Below, in pieces: positions 45,348 through 53,519 of a DNA stretch of 64,000 nt. The translations under genes were made by a program, and so were the position numbers. Source of the stretch: Thalassospira lucentensis MCCC 1A00383 = DSM 14000 (GTDB taxonomy: Bacteria > Pseudomonadota > Alphaproteobacteria > Rhodospirillales > Thalassospiraceae); NCBI RefSeq assembly GCF_000421265.1, contig NZ_ATWN01000001.1, forward strand, positions 744,001 through 808,000, given 5' to 3'. The number at the start of each line of letters is the position of its first letter. Position 1 is the stretch's first letter. A model generated the notes under the pieces. The model searched no databases. It was not told where the DNA came from and was given only the letters and a program-made list of their open reading frames with translations.

Positions 45348-46257
45348 ATGACGCCCCACGCAGATGCGCGCAACGTTCACCGCGCCAATTTGATCGGTAG
45401 CCTTTGGATGATGGCGGCCATGGTGGCGTTTTCCTTTGAAGATGCGTTTGTTAAAGCGGTCTCGGAAACGCATCCGGTTGGGCAGGTTCTTATTGTCTTT
45501 GGTCTTGGCGGAACACTTCTGTTTGCGGTTATCGCGCGGATCCAGAAGAAAAGTCTGCTGAACCCTGACGTTCTGTCCCGCGCCGGGGATACGGGTCGTG
45601 TTTGAAGTTATTGGCCGGTTGTTTTACGTGCTCGCATTGGCACTGACCCCGCTTTCCTCGACCACAGCGATTCTTCAGGCGACACCTATTATCGTTGTTC
45701 TTGGTGCGGCTATCCTGTTTGGCGAAAAGGTCCGCTGGCGGAGATGGGGCGCAATCCTGATTGGTTTGGTCGGTGTTTTAATTATTCTGCGCCCGACCAC
45801 CGACAGCTTTTCGGCTTTGTCGTTACTGGCGGTGATTGGAACAATCGGTTTTGCCGGACGGGATCTGGCAAGCCGTGCTGCGCCAGTATCACTCAGCACA
45901 TCGCTTTTGGGGTTTTATGGATTCGTTGCCATCATTCTGGCCGGTGTGTTGTTTTCGATTTGGGATGGGAAAGCGTTCACCTGGTTTGATGGGAAAAGTG
46001 TTTTCTTCTTCCTGGGCGCTGTGCTCATGGGGGCATTTGCCTATAGCGCCTTAATGAAGGCGATGCGCAGCGGCGATGTGTCCGCAGTTACGCCGTTTAG
46101 ATATACGCGGCTTTTGTTTGGTATCGCTTTGGGGATGACCCTGTTTGGGGAAGAACCCGACATGATGATGATGATCGGATGTGGTATCGTCGTTCTATCG
46201 GGATTGTTCATTCTGTGGCGCGGAAAAGTTACGGCGCAACCGGTTGCCCCGCGCTGA
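45348..46257 (+). pseudogene. EamA/DMT family transporter interrupted by a +1 frameshift
   Basis: Two reading frames together encode one drug/metabolite-type transporter of about 300 aa. The first (45348-45605) gives the first two helices (ANLIGSLWMMAAMVAFSFEDAFVKAV, VLIVFGLGGTLLFAVIARI) and stops at 45605. The second (from about 45589) continues at once with FEVIGRLFYVLALALTPLSSTTAIL and all later helices to 46257. Dropping one G from GGGG at 45585-45588 restores SRAGIRVVFEVIGR and a full-length EamA protein. This is a recent mutation, phase variation or a sequencing error. Substrate unknown. Confidence 0.8.
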
Positions 46258-46308
46258 TATGTACCTAAATCCAGAGAAAATTTAGCGAACGACGAAAAGA
46301 GGGCCGGT

Positions 46309-46689
46309 ATGGCTACTGAACTAAATCCGATGGTCGCCGAAGGCAGTAAAATGGTTACCAGTTATGGTGACGGTCTGTTTCGTTTTGGCGAAGATTCTGT
46401 TGCCGGATCAATCCTGATGTTTCCTGAAGCGGTTTATTCGTGGAATGTGACATCGGTTGATGACATTACGGTCGACTCGTTTGCCCGCGTTATTGATGCT
46501 GCCGATACTGTCGAAATCCTTCTGCTGGGCATGGGGAACCGCTTAACCCGCGTTCCAATGGAATGGCGCAGTGCTCTTAAAGAACATGGCATCGTCATTG
46601 AACCAATGGATACCGGTGCTGCGTGCCGGACCTATAATGTTCTTCTGTCTGAAGGACGTCGGGTTGCTGCGGCAATTATCGCCATTTAA
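46309..46689 (+). CDS. Mth938-like domain protein, NDUFAF3 homologue
   Basis: A 126-aa soluble protein of the DUF498/Mth938 family: SYGDGLFRFGEDSVAGSILMFP, SWNVTSVDDITVDSF, EILLLGMGNRLTRVP and VIEPMDTGAACRTYNVLLSEGRRVAAAIIAI. The eukaryotic member NDUFAF3 is a mitochondrial complex I assembly factor. In alphaproteobacteria the gene usually follows yajC-secDF, as here. Its 3' end overlaps the convergent oxidoreductase gene by 4 bases. Biochemical function is not established. Confidence 0.85.
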   Translation: MATELNPMVAEGSKMVTSYGDGLFRFGEDSVAGSILMFPEAVYSWNVTSVDDITVDSFARVIDAADTVEILLLGMGNRLTRVPMEWRSALKEHGIVIEPMDTGAACRTYNVLLSEGRRVAAAIIAI

Positions 46690-48044
46690 ACTGCGAAAAA
46701 TGTTTGTAGTTGACGGCGGACTTGTTTGATGCTGGCAAAAACGGCGGCGGGGCCGGGCGCGTATTCTGCGGGAAACGAATCCCCACATAGAAACAGGTTC
46801 TTCCAAGGGGGCTGCAGCCGAAAGCGCAAAGCCGCCAAACCGGGTGTGAGTTCGGGAAACGGGGCTTCCGCGTCCACAAAACTGAACTTAGGGCAGCCCC
46901 GATTATTGGTGTTTTCCGACCGCGCACTAAGGTCGAGGTTCAAATACTGGTCACAAAGCCAGATGCACCGTTGCCAAATACGGTGGGCAAATTGATCCGC
47001 CGTGCCATCGGATGGCAGATGAACATTGCTGCCTAGGCTGACCTGAATATGGCGACGGTTGCAGTAAATCGCCCGAACAAGATCGTCAGACGTAAACAGG
47101 CAACGTGGTTCGGCAAATGGCCGACGCATTTCAAATGCCATTGTCTGGCGACGGGCCGGGGCCGGGGCAAAGCCGATGTCGGGAACCGTGTCACATAGTT
47201 GCTTTGGATGAAGCGCAAGCACGACCGCATCATCAGGTTTGAGAACGATCTGAGTATCTTCGCCAAACAGCAAATCCGTTGCGTATTCCGATGTACTGTC
47301 GATATCGCCTAGTGGCGCCCACGCCGCGACACTACCACCCGCACGGACAAACCGGTCGCGCAGGGTTGGTAGCGCAATATCATTTAGGATGATCGGGTCA
47401 ATGGCTGAAAAAACCGGTTCATGATTTTTGGAAAACAGAGATTTTACCCGTGGCAACATAACCCGACCAAGCAGGGCGTTCGAACACCGGTGTGCCGGCA
47501 TTGAAAACAGAACTTCGGCCAAAACCGCCAAACCGTCCCGGTGGTAAGTGCCCGGATTTTGGCGGTCATCGTCGGGATCTATGCCCGTATGGCCCATGCC
47601 TTTGGGTAATTCAACGCGACTGTCTTCACTGGCGTAACGTTTTTGCCAAAGACCAAAAGCCGTGATAGCACGCAGCAGTGGGCCGCTCCGCCGGTTGACC
47701 AAGGCATGTGCCAGGCCCTCGTCAAGGGTAACGATAGCTGGTTTGCGTCGACCGCGTTTCAGGCCAAGGACACCATGTGCCGGTCTGACAAGTTTTCGCG
47801 GAATTTCAGGGAAGCGGGCAAAAAAATCGGCGACGAGCCCTTCGGGATCGTAAAATATTTCCGGTTCAGAAACCTTGTGGCTTTCAGGAGATGTCTGCAT
47901 GCCACGCGTCCAGCGGCTTTCAAACGGTTCGGCCTGGTCGTAAAGGGTAACGTCGACACCATCTTCTGCCATCAATGTTGCAAGGGCGGAACCGGCTAAG
48001 CCGCCGCCAATCACGTGTAGTCGGCCAGATGTCAATGATGCCAT
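46686..48044 (-). CDS. FAD-dependent oxidoreductase, HpnE/phytoene-desaturase-like
   Basis: A 452-aa flavoprotein. The N-terminal dinucleotide fold is LHVIGGGLAGSALATLMAEDGVDVTLYDQ; the C-terminal flavin segment is NLFLCGDSFPAEYAPGPAAVFASIKQ. This layout resembles amine-oxidase or squalene/phytoene desaturase-type enzymes such as HpnE. It lies near an NDUFAF6-like (squalene/phytoene synthase fold) gene at 49324, but that protein lacks catalytic residues, so a terpenoid role is doubtful. The substrate is unknown. Single minus-strand gene, divergent from the MscS gene. Confidence 0.65.
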   Translation of the reverse strand: MASLTSGRLHVIGGGLAGSALATLMAEDGVDVTLYDQAEPFESRWTRGMQTSPESHKVSEPEIFYDPEGLVADFFARFPEIPRKLVRPAHGVLGLKRGRRKPAIVTLDEGLAHALVNRRSGPLLRAITAFGLWQKRYASEDSRVELPKGMGHTGIDPDDDRQNPGTYHRDGLAVLAEVLFSMPAHRCSNALLGRVMLPRVKSLFSKNHEPVFSAIDPIILNDIALPTLRDRFVRAGGSVAAWAPLGDIDSTSEYATDLLFGEDTQIVLKPDDAVVLALHPKQLCDTVPDIGFAPAPARRQTMAFEMRRPFAEPRCLFTSDDLVRAIYCNRRHIQVSLGSNVHLPSDGTADQFAHRIWQRCIWLCDQYLNLDLSARSENTNNRGCPKFSFVDAEAPFPELTPGLAALRFRLQPPWKNLFLCGDSFPAEYAPGPAAVFASIKQVRRQLQTFFAV

Positions 48045-48154
48045 ATGCCTGTGCCATTTTAATTGTTATACAAAGGCCTTCTAGGTGCAGGTCGCTGCTT
48101 TTGCGCGCAAGGCCTATCGTCAATAAACATTAACAGTAGAACGCTTTAGAAGTC

Positions 48155-49327
48155 ATGGATGAAATTTCGACAGAACTCGACAGCCTGAATACCGAAGTCA
48201 TTGGCCAACTGAATAACTGGGTCGATATGATTGGTGGCGGTGACATCGGAAGATGGATTGGTGCGTTTGTTGTCCTGATTGTGTTTTTCATCCTCAAACG
48301 GGTTTTGGCCGCCGCTATTCTGGGGGGCATGCGCCGATTGGCGCATCAGAACAAGCAAAGCACGGTTGCGAATGTACTTGATGCTTTTGCGTTGCCGCTC
48401 CAGGCCCTCGTGATGATTGTCGGCATTTATTTTGCCATTGAGCTGCTTGATCTTTCTCTGAACATCGAAACGGTGCTGTTTGATGCCACCAGCCTTGCAG
48501 CAGGCTTTAGCGTGTTCTGGGCGATGTTTCGCGCGGTCGAGCCGCTTGGACTGTCGTTTAACCGCCTGATTGGCCGGTTCGGTGCGGGGTTGGGCGATGA
48601 TTTAAGGCAGTTCTTTATCCGTGGTATTAAAACCCTGATTGCCGTAATCGGGATTGTCATTTTGCTCGAAGGGTGGGGCATTGATGTTTCGGCGTTCCTC
48701 GGTGGTCTTGGCCTTGCGGGGATGGCTGTTGCATTGGCGGCAAAGGATTCTGTTGCCAACGTTTTCGGTGGCCTGACGATTTTCGCCGATAACCTTTACA
48801 AACGGGGGGACTGGGTCGAAACGCCGCATTTTGAAGGCACCATCGAAGTCGTCGGTCTACGTGCCACAAAGGTCCGGACCTTTGCCAAGGCACTTGTCAC
48901 CATGCCAAATGCGCAAATCGTCGACTCACCGGTGATTAACTGGTCGCGCATGACGCATCGCCGTATCAAAATGTCGATTGGCCTAGAGTACCGGACCACT
49001 GCAAAGCAGATGGAAGCCATTGTTGATCAGTTACGTGATTTTCTGAAAAATGATGAAGACGTTGCACAAACCGCAGTCGCACAGATGGTGCATTTGTCTG
49101 ATTTTGGGGCAAGTTCGATAAATATTGATCTGTACTATTTCACCACCACGACCGATTGGGTGACGTGGCGTGAAATTCGCAACCGTCATATCATTGCATT
49201 CAAGCGGATTGTCGAAGAAGCGGGGGCAGGATTTGCATTCCCGTCGCAGTCGCTGTATGTCGAAACCATGCCAGAAAATCCTTTAAGCAGCAGCGACGAT
49301 CAGCGCGAAACGCGTAAGATCGGATGA
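48155..49327 (+). CDS. Mechanosensitive ion channel family protein (MscS type)
   Basis: A 390-aa membrane protein with about four helices before the pore helix. The TM3 pore is VSAFLGGLGLAGMAVALAAKD, leading into VANVFGGLTIFADNLYKRGDWVE, the MscS beta-domain start, then GTIEVVGLRATKVRTF and MPNAQIVDSPVINWSRM. The C-terminus is a typical alpha-beta cage followed by a Ser/Asp-rich tail. Such channels release solutes on osmotic downshock. The ATGA overlap with the next gene suggests co-expression. Confidence 0.92.
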   Translation: MDEISTELDSLNTEVIGQLNNWVDMIGGGDIGRWIGAFVVLIVFFILKRVLAAAILGGMRRLAHQNKQSTVANVLDAFALPLQALVMIVGIYFAIELLDLSLNIETVLFDATSLAAGFSVFWAMFRAVEPLGLSFNRLIGRFGAGLGDDLRQFFIRGIKTLIAVIGIVILLEGWGIDVSAFLGGLGLAGMAVALAAKDSVANVFGGLTIFADNLYKRGDWVETPHFEGTIEVVGLRATKVRTFAKALVTMPNAQIVDSPVINWSRMTHRRIKMSIGLEYRTTAKQMEAIVDQLRDFLKNDEDVAQTAVAQMVHLSDFGASSINIDLYYFTTTTDWVTWREIRNRHIIAFKRIVEEAGAGFAFPSQSLYVETMPENPLSSSDDQRETRKIG

Positions 49328-50178
49328 AGACGATGACAGATACGCCGAAATTGCCTTACTGCGCGGACTATGTTCGTCGCCACGACCGGGATCGCTTTCT
49401 ATGTGCGCTTTTCGCAAGTCCCGACAAGCGTGACGACCTTTTCACGCTGTATGCGTTTAATCAGGAAGTGTCGAAAACCCGCGAAATGGTCAGTGAAGTG
49501 ATGCTGGGGCACATTCGTGTGCAATGGTGGCATGATGCCCTGTCTGATCTGGCAGAAGGCACTGTGCGCAAGCATGAGGTGATCGAGCCACTGGCAGAGC
49601 TGGTCAAATCTGGTGATCTGTTTGTTGAGGACCTTGGCGCACTGGTGACAGCACGCGAATTTGATCTTGAAGATCGTCAGCCGGAAAATCAGGTCGAGCT
49701 TGATCGCTATATCGATCAGACATCGGGTCATCTTTCTGTGCTTGCCGCCCGTTTGCTGGGCGCTAAGGGTGAGGATGCTGAATATGCCGCCCGGCTGGCC
49801 GGAAATGCATATGGTCTTGTCGGTATCATGCGCGCAATTGTTTTTCACGGTCGTGCAAAGCGCTTGTATCTGCCCAAAGATCAGATGGAACTCCATAACG
49901 TTGCCCAAGGTGATATTTTTGAGTTCCGCAAAAAAGATGAGGTTAAAACCTTTGTCCGTGCGCTGGCTGAGCTTGCACGTCAACGGATCAAGGATGCCCG
50001 TTCTGCCCGCAAAGCGTTGCCCAAAAGTGCCCTGGCCGTAGGACTGCCGGTTGTGCTGGCCGATGGGTATCTTCGCAAGTTGGTAAAGGCCGGGTATGAT
50101 CCATTTTCTGCGGAGTTCGGGCTTGCCCGTCCGGCAAGTTTGCGCCTGACATTGAACGGGATGTTCAAGCGATACTGA
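49324..50178 (+). CDS. Squalene/phytoene synthase-fold protein, NDUFAF6 homologue
   Basis: A 284-aa helical protein of the squalene/phytoene synthase superfamily. The first Asp-rich catalytic motif (DDxxD) is replaced by LYAFNQEVSKTREMVSE and the second by GNAYGLVGIMRAIVFH, so prenyl-diphosphate chemistry is not expected. The segment FNQEVSKTREMVSEVMLGHIRVQWW closely resembles human NDUFAF6, a complex I assembly factor. With the NDUFAF3-like gene at 46309 and secDF nearby, a role in respiratory complex assembly is likely. ATG 49324 overlaps the MscS stop; ATG 49333 is an alternative. Confidence 0.82.
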   Translation: MKTMTDTPKLPYCADYVRRHDRDRFLCALFASPDKRDDLFTLYAFNQEVSKTREMVSEVMLGHIRVQWWHDALSDLAEGTVRKHEVIEPLAELVKSGDLFVEDLGALVTAREFDLEDRQPENQVELDRYIDQTSGHLSVLAARLLGAKGEDAEYAARLAGNAYGLVGIMRAIVFHGRAKRLYLPKDQMELHNVAQGDIFEFRKKDEVKTFVRALAELARQRIKDARSARKALPKSALAVGLPVVLADGYLRKLVKAGYDPFSAEFGLARPASLRLTLNGMFKRY

Positions 50179-50325
50179 ATTAATTTCGCGGTGTTGCTGG
50201 ATATTGCGAAAATGTCATCTAAATTAAGCAAAAGAATAAGGCAGTTCTGATCTGGCCGTGCTAGCGTTAAAACGCTTTGATAACAGGGCGCAAAGGCGGC
50301 TTGATCCTATTAGGCGAGGACCCGA

Positions 50326-50898
50326 ATGGCACATAAGAACATCGGCAAAAGATATCAGTGGTTTGTTAGTTTGTTCATGCTGAGCTGGCTTTTTTTGCCA
50401 ATTTCGGCGCAGGCAGCAAGCATTGAGCCGTTTTTGGGTGAGTATCATGGTGAAACCATTGAACACGCCGAAGGGGAATTGCAGGCCCGTGATCTTGATG
50501 TCAAAATCGTCAAAGCAGACCGCGGTTTTATCGTCGATTGGACCACAGTAATTCACAAATCCGACGGTCGCGAAAAGACCGCTTCACTGAACATCGAATT
50601 CTATGGCACGGATCGACCAGACATCTACGGAAGTGCCATGCGGTCCGGTTTGTTTGGTAAACGGGTTCCCAATGATCCGCTTAAGGGGGAACCGTTCTTT
50701 TGGGCACGGATTGTTGATCGTACATTGACGATCCATGCGCTTTATATCACCGATGACGGTGGGTACGAGATGCAGGTCTATGAACGCAAGCTCGATGATG
50801 AAGGCAATATGGAATTGATCTTCAAGCGGTTCCGCAATGGGGAGCCGATCCGCGATGTTACCGGAAAGCTCCTGCGTCAGGAAAAAAAGGGCTATTGA
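50326..50898 (+). CDS. Exported protein of unknown function
   Basis: A 190-aa protein with an N-terminal signal peptide (about 1-30; FVSLFMLSWLFLPISAQA). The mature part begins SIEPFLGEYHGETIEHAEGEL and has alternating beta-strand pattern (DLDVKIVKADRGFIVDWTTVI, SLNIEFYGTD, RTLTIHALYITDDGGYEMQVYER), suggesting a lipocalin- or calycin-like barrel in the periplasm. No family was recognised. It is 147 bases after the NDUFAF6-like gene; the ATG follows GAGG. Confidence 0.65.
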   Translation: MAHKNIGKRYQWFVSLFMLSWLFLPISAQAASIEPFLGEYHGETIEHAEGELQARDLDVKIVKADRGFIVDWTTVIHKSDGREKTASLNIEFYGTDRPDIYGSAMRSGLFGKRVPNDPLKGEPFFWARIVDRTLTIHALYITDDGGYEMQVYERKLDDEGNMELIFKRFRNGEPIRDVTGKLLRQEKKGY

Positions 50899-50921
50899 TC
50901 AACGTTTCTCCTGCCCAACCA

Positions 50922-50948
50922 AAAAGCCGCTTCGGATGAAGCGGCTTT
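50922..50948. terminator. Bidirectional terminator
   Basis: Perfect stem AAAAGCCGCTTC/GAAGCGGCTTTT with a 3-base loop between convergent genes. Confidence 0.9.
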
Positions 50949-50958
50949 TGTCGTTTTA

Positions 50959-52305
50959 TCAGGCAGCGGCGATTTCCGATAACCATGCGTCAAACAGCGG
51001 GATTGCGCGATCTGAATAAAGCTTCTTACGATCACGTCCCTTCACGCGCTTGGTCAACTCAAGGTCAGGGAATAGGCCGAAATTGACATTCATGGGTTGG
51101 AACGTACTTTCATCCGCACCGCCTGTGATGTGGTTGAGCAATGCACCCATTGCGGTTGCAAGCGGCGGGGTGGGAAGTGTTTTTCCGCTTTTTTCTGCGG
51201 CAGTGAACCGACCAACCATCAACCCGACAGCCGCACTTTCAACGTAGCCTTCGCAGCCGGTGATTTGACCGGCAAAGCGCACATCAGGACGTGATTTAAG
51301 GCGCAGGTTGCCGTCCAGAAGACGCGGTGAATTCAGGAACGTGTTGCGGTGAATGCCGCCAAGGCGGGCAAATTCAGCCTTTTCCAGCCCCGGAATGGTG
51401 CGCAGGACATCGGCCTGTGCCCCGTATTTTAGTTTGGTTTGGAAACCGACCATATTGTAAAGCGTACCAAGGGCATTATCCTGACGCAGTTGAACAATGG
51501 CGCGGGGCTTATTGGTCGGATCATGCGGGTTGGTCAGGCCAACCGGCTTCATCGGGCCATGACGCAGGGTTTCGCGGCCACGTTCAGCCATAACCTCTAT
51601 CGGAAGGCAGCCATCAAAATAGGGCGTATCTTTTTCCCAGTCCTTGAATTCGGTTTTATCACCTTCGATCAGGGCATCGATGAAGGTGTTATATTCGGCC
51701 TCATTCATCGGGCAGTTGATGTAATCCTTGCCGTCGCCCTTGTCATAGCGCGACTGGAACCATGCCTTGTCGAAATCAATGCTTTCTTTATAGACAATCG
51801 GCGCAATCGCATCAAAGAAGGCGAGGCTTTCTTCGCCGGTTTCGGTCCGAATGGCTTCTGCGAGTGGGCCAGAGGTCAGCGGGCCGGTAGCAATGATGGT
51901 GTGTTCCCATTCCACGGGCGGTAGGCCATCAATCTCGCCACGTTCCATCGTGATCAGAGGATGATTTTCCAGTGCGACCGTCACTGCGGCAGAAAACCCC
52001 TCACGGTCAACGGCAAGCGCACCACCGGCGGGAACCTTGTGTTCGTCGGCACAGCGCATGATGATGGAACCGGCACGGCGCATTTCATCATGGATCAGGC
52101 CAACCGCATTGTATTCCTTGTCATCGGAGCGGAACGAGTTCGAACAGACCAGTTCGGCGCATTTGTCCGTATGGTGGGCATCGGTTGGTCGCACCGGGCG
52201 CATTTCATGAAGGGTGACGGGCAGGCCAGCCTCGGCCAGTTGCCAGGCGGCTTCACTACCGGCCAGACCGGCACCAATAATATGAACAGGTTTGACCGTA
52301 CTCAC
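50959..52305 (-). CDS. trmFO: Folate-dependent tRNA (uracil-5-)-methyltransferase TrmFO
   Basis: A flavoenzyme of 448 aa that makes m5U54 in tRNA using methylenetetrahydrofolate. The start [31 protein letters not shown] is diagnostic, followed by [25 protein letters not shown] and [23 protein letters not shown] at 52305 is chosen: GAGGAG lies 9 bases upstream and the FAD-binding strand begins 7 residues later; the frame is open to 52350. Often found in this secDF neighbourhood. Confidence 0.94.
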   Translation of the reverse strand: MSTVKPVHIIGAGLAGSEAAWQLAEAGLPVTLHEMRPVRPTDAHHTDKCAELVCSNSFRSDDKEYNAVGLIHDEMRRAGSIIMRCADEHKVPAGGALAVDREGFSAAVTVALENHPLITMERGEIDGLPPVEWEHTIIATGPLTSGPLAEAIRTETGEESLAFFDAIAPIVYKESIDFDKAWFQSRYDKGDGKDYINCPMNEAEYNTFIDALIEGDKTEFKDWEKDTPYFDGCLPIEVMAERGRETLRHGPMKPVGLTNPHDPTNKPRAIVQLRQDNALGTLYNMVGFQTKLKYGAQADVLRTIPGLEKAEFARLGGIHRNTFLNSPRLLDGNLRLKSRPDVRFAGQITGCEGYVESAAVGLMVGRFTAAEKSGKTLPTPPLATAMGALLNHITGGADESTFQPMNVNFGLFPDLELTKRVKGRDRKKLYSDRAIPLFDAWLSEIAAA

Positions 52306-52502
52306 GTGTGCGAACTCCTCGCGAAGAATGTGTTTTAAAACCTGGCACACACATAGCGGTGCAAAGGGGCAGATTTCAAGTCAATTGCGTAACTGTGGTG
52401 CCGGTTTCATGCATGTGGATATGAATTTTTCACAATGCCACATCAGGCGCGTCATTCAGGACAGAGCCGTTCTATCCCGAAACAGGCGAAAATGGCAGAC
52501 AT

Positions 52503-53477
52503 ATGAGCTACCCGCATCATCCCTATGGATATGAACCGACCCATTGTCCGGTCATCGGTCTGGTGCCCAGTCGCCGTTGGCGTCGTGACCTCGACTGTCC
52601 GGACGTCCCAGATAAGGGCATGTCATCTGATGCCAGCCCCAAGCCATTGGTCATCGGCCATCATATCGGATTTCCCTTTGCCAGTTCCGGCGATGGCGTG
52701 TTTGCAACAGCAGATATCGACGCCATGATTGAATATATCATCACCACCCGTCAGGGATGGCGCGCGTCGCTGGTGATGCGGTCATTCTTGCGTTGGTGGC
52801 GCGCAAATGACGCGTTTTCCGACATTCCAGAAGAACGAAAACTGTCGGATGCCATGATCATGTTGCTGGCCCTTAATCAGGGACGGGAAGGGTTTGTGCA
52901 GGGGTACTTGCATGATCTGCAGGGTGATAGCCGTCACCCCGTACCGAAATCGCAACCTAATCCGGTCGAAGCGGCTTTTTATCGCAGTCTTCGGATTGCC
53001 GCCATCGCATTGGCGCTGTCGCCGATTTTTCTTGTGTTCGCCGTTTTGTTGTTTGTTCAGGTCGATACCCTGATCAGCGGCAGTTCCGGCAAGATATTTG
53101 GCTTTAGTTATGACCTGTTGTTCTTTGTTGGCAGTTTTGGCGCGATTGGGGCCCTGACCAGCATGATGATGCGGCTTGGCAAGGATGTGAAATGGAACGA
53201 GATGGAACCAGCCTCGGTGTTCTTTAATTTTCTGTTCCGGCCCTGCATGGGGTTCTGCTTTGCACTTCTGGTTTTGTTGGCACTACGGGCAGGGATATTG
53301 CCGATCCCGCTTGATCAATTGCACAATCTTGATGACTTGGACCAGATTGGCAACTCAGCGGCAGCCGGGCAGCAAATCTCGATTGTCTTGGTGTTTGCAT
53401 TCCTGTCAGGATTTAGCGAGCGGCTCAGCACCGCATTGGTCAAGCGTGTTGAAGACCGGGTCGCCCGTACCGACTGA
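52503..53477 (+). CDS. Membrane protein of unknown function
   Basis: A 324-aa protein whose N-terminal half is soluble and the C-terminal half has four hydrophobic segments (IAAIALALSPIFLVFAVLLF, LLFFVGSFGAIGALTSMMM, PCMGFCFALLVLLALRAG, ISIVLVFAFLSGFSERL). The FLSGFSERLSTALVKRVED end resembles the tail of other small integral proteins, but no family was named. A shorter start at 52620 would drop the His/Pro/Tyr-rich leader. It lies alone between trmFO and uvrA. Confidence 0.6.
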   Translation: MSYPHHPYGYEPTHCPVIGLVPSRRWRRDLDCPDVPDKGMSSDASPKPLVIGHHIGFPFASSGDGVFATADIDAMIEYIITTRQGWRASLVMRSFLRWWRANDAFSDIPEERKLSDAMIMLLALNQGREGFVQGYLHDLQGDSRHPVPKSQPNPVEAAFYRSLRIAAIALALSPIFLVFAVLLFVQVDTLISGSSGKIFGFSYDLLFFVGSFGAIGALTSMMMRLGKDVKWNEMEPASVFFNFLFRPCMGFCFALLVLLALRAGILPIPLDQLHNLDDLDQIGNSAAAGQQISIVLVFAFLSGFSERLSTALVKRVEDRVARTD

Positions 53478-53483
53478 TCACAG

Positions 53484-53515
53484 AAAAACGGGGCAGTGAT
53501 ATTCTGCCCCGTTTT
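53484..53515. terminator. Bidirectional terminator
   Basis: Stem AAAACGGGGCAG/CTGCCCCGTTTT with a 7-base loop between convergent genes, A and T runs on the two sides. Confidence 0.9.
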
Positions 53516-53519
53516 GGTT

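Noticed and set aside
46686-50178. Carotenoid or hopanoid pathway from the desaturase-like and synthase-like genes
   Set aside because: The synthase-like protein lacks both catalytic Asp motifs and resembles NDUFAF6; no other pathway gene is present.
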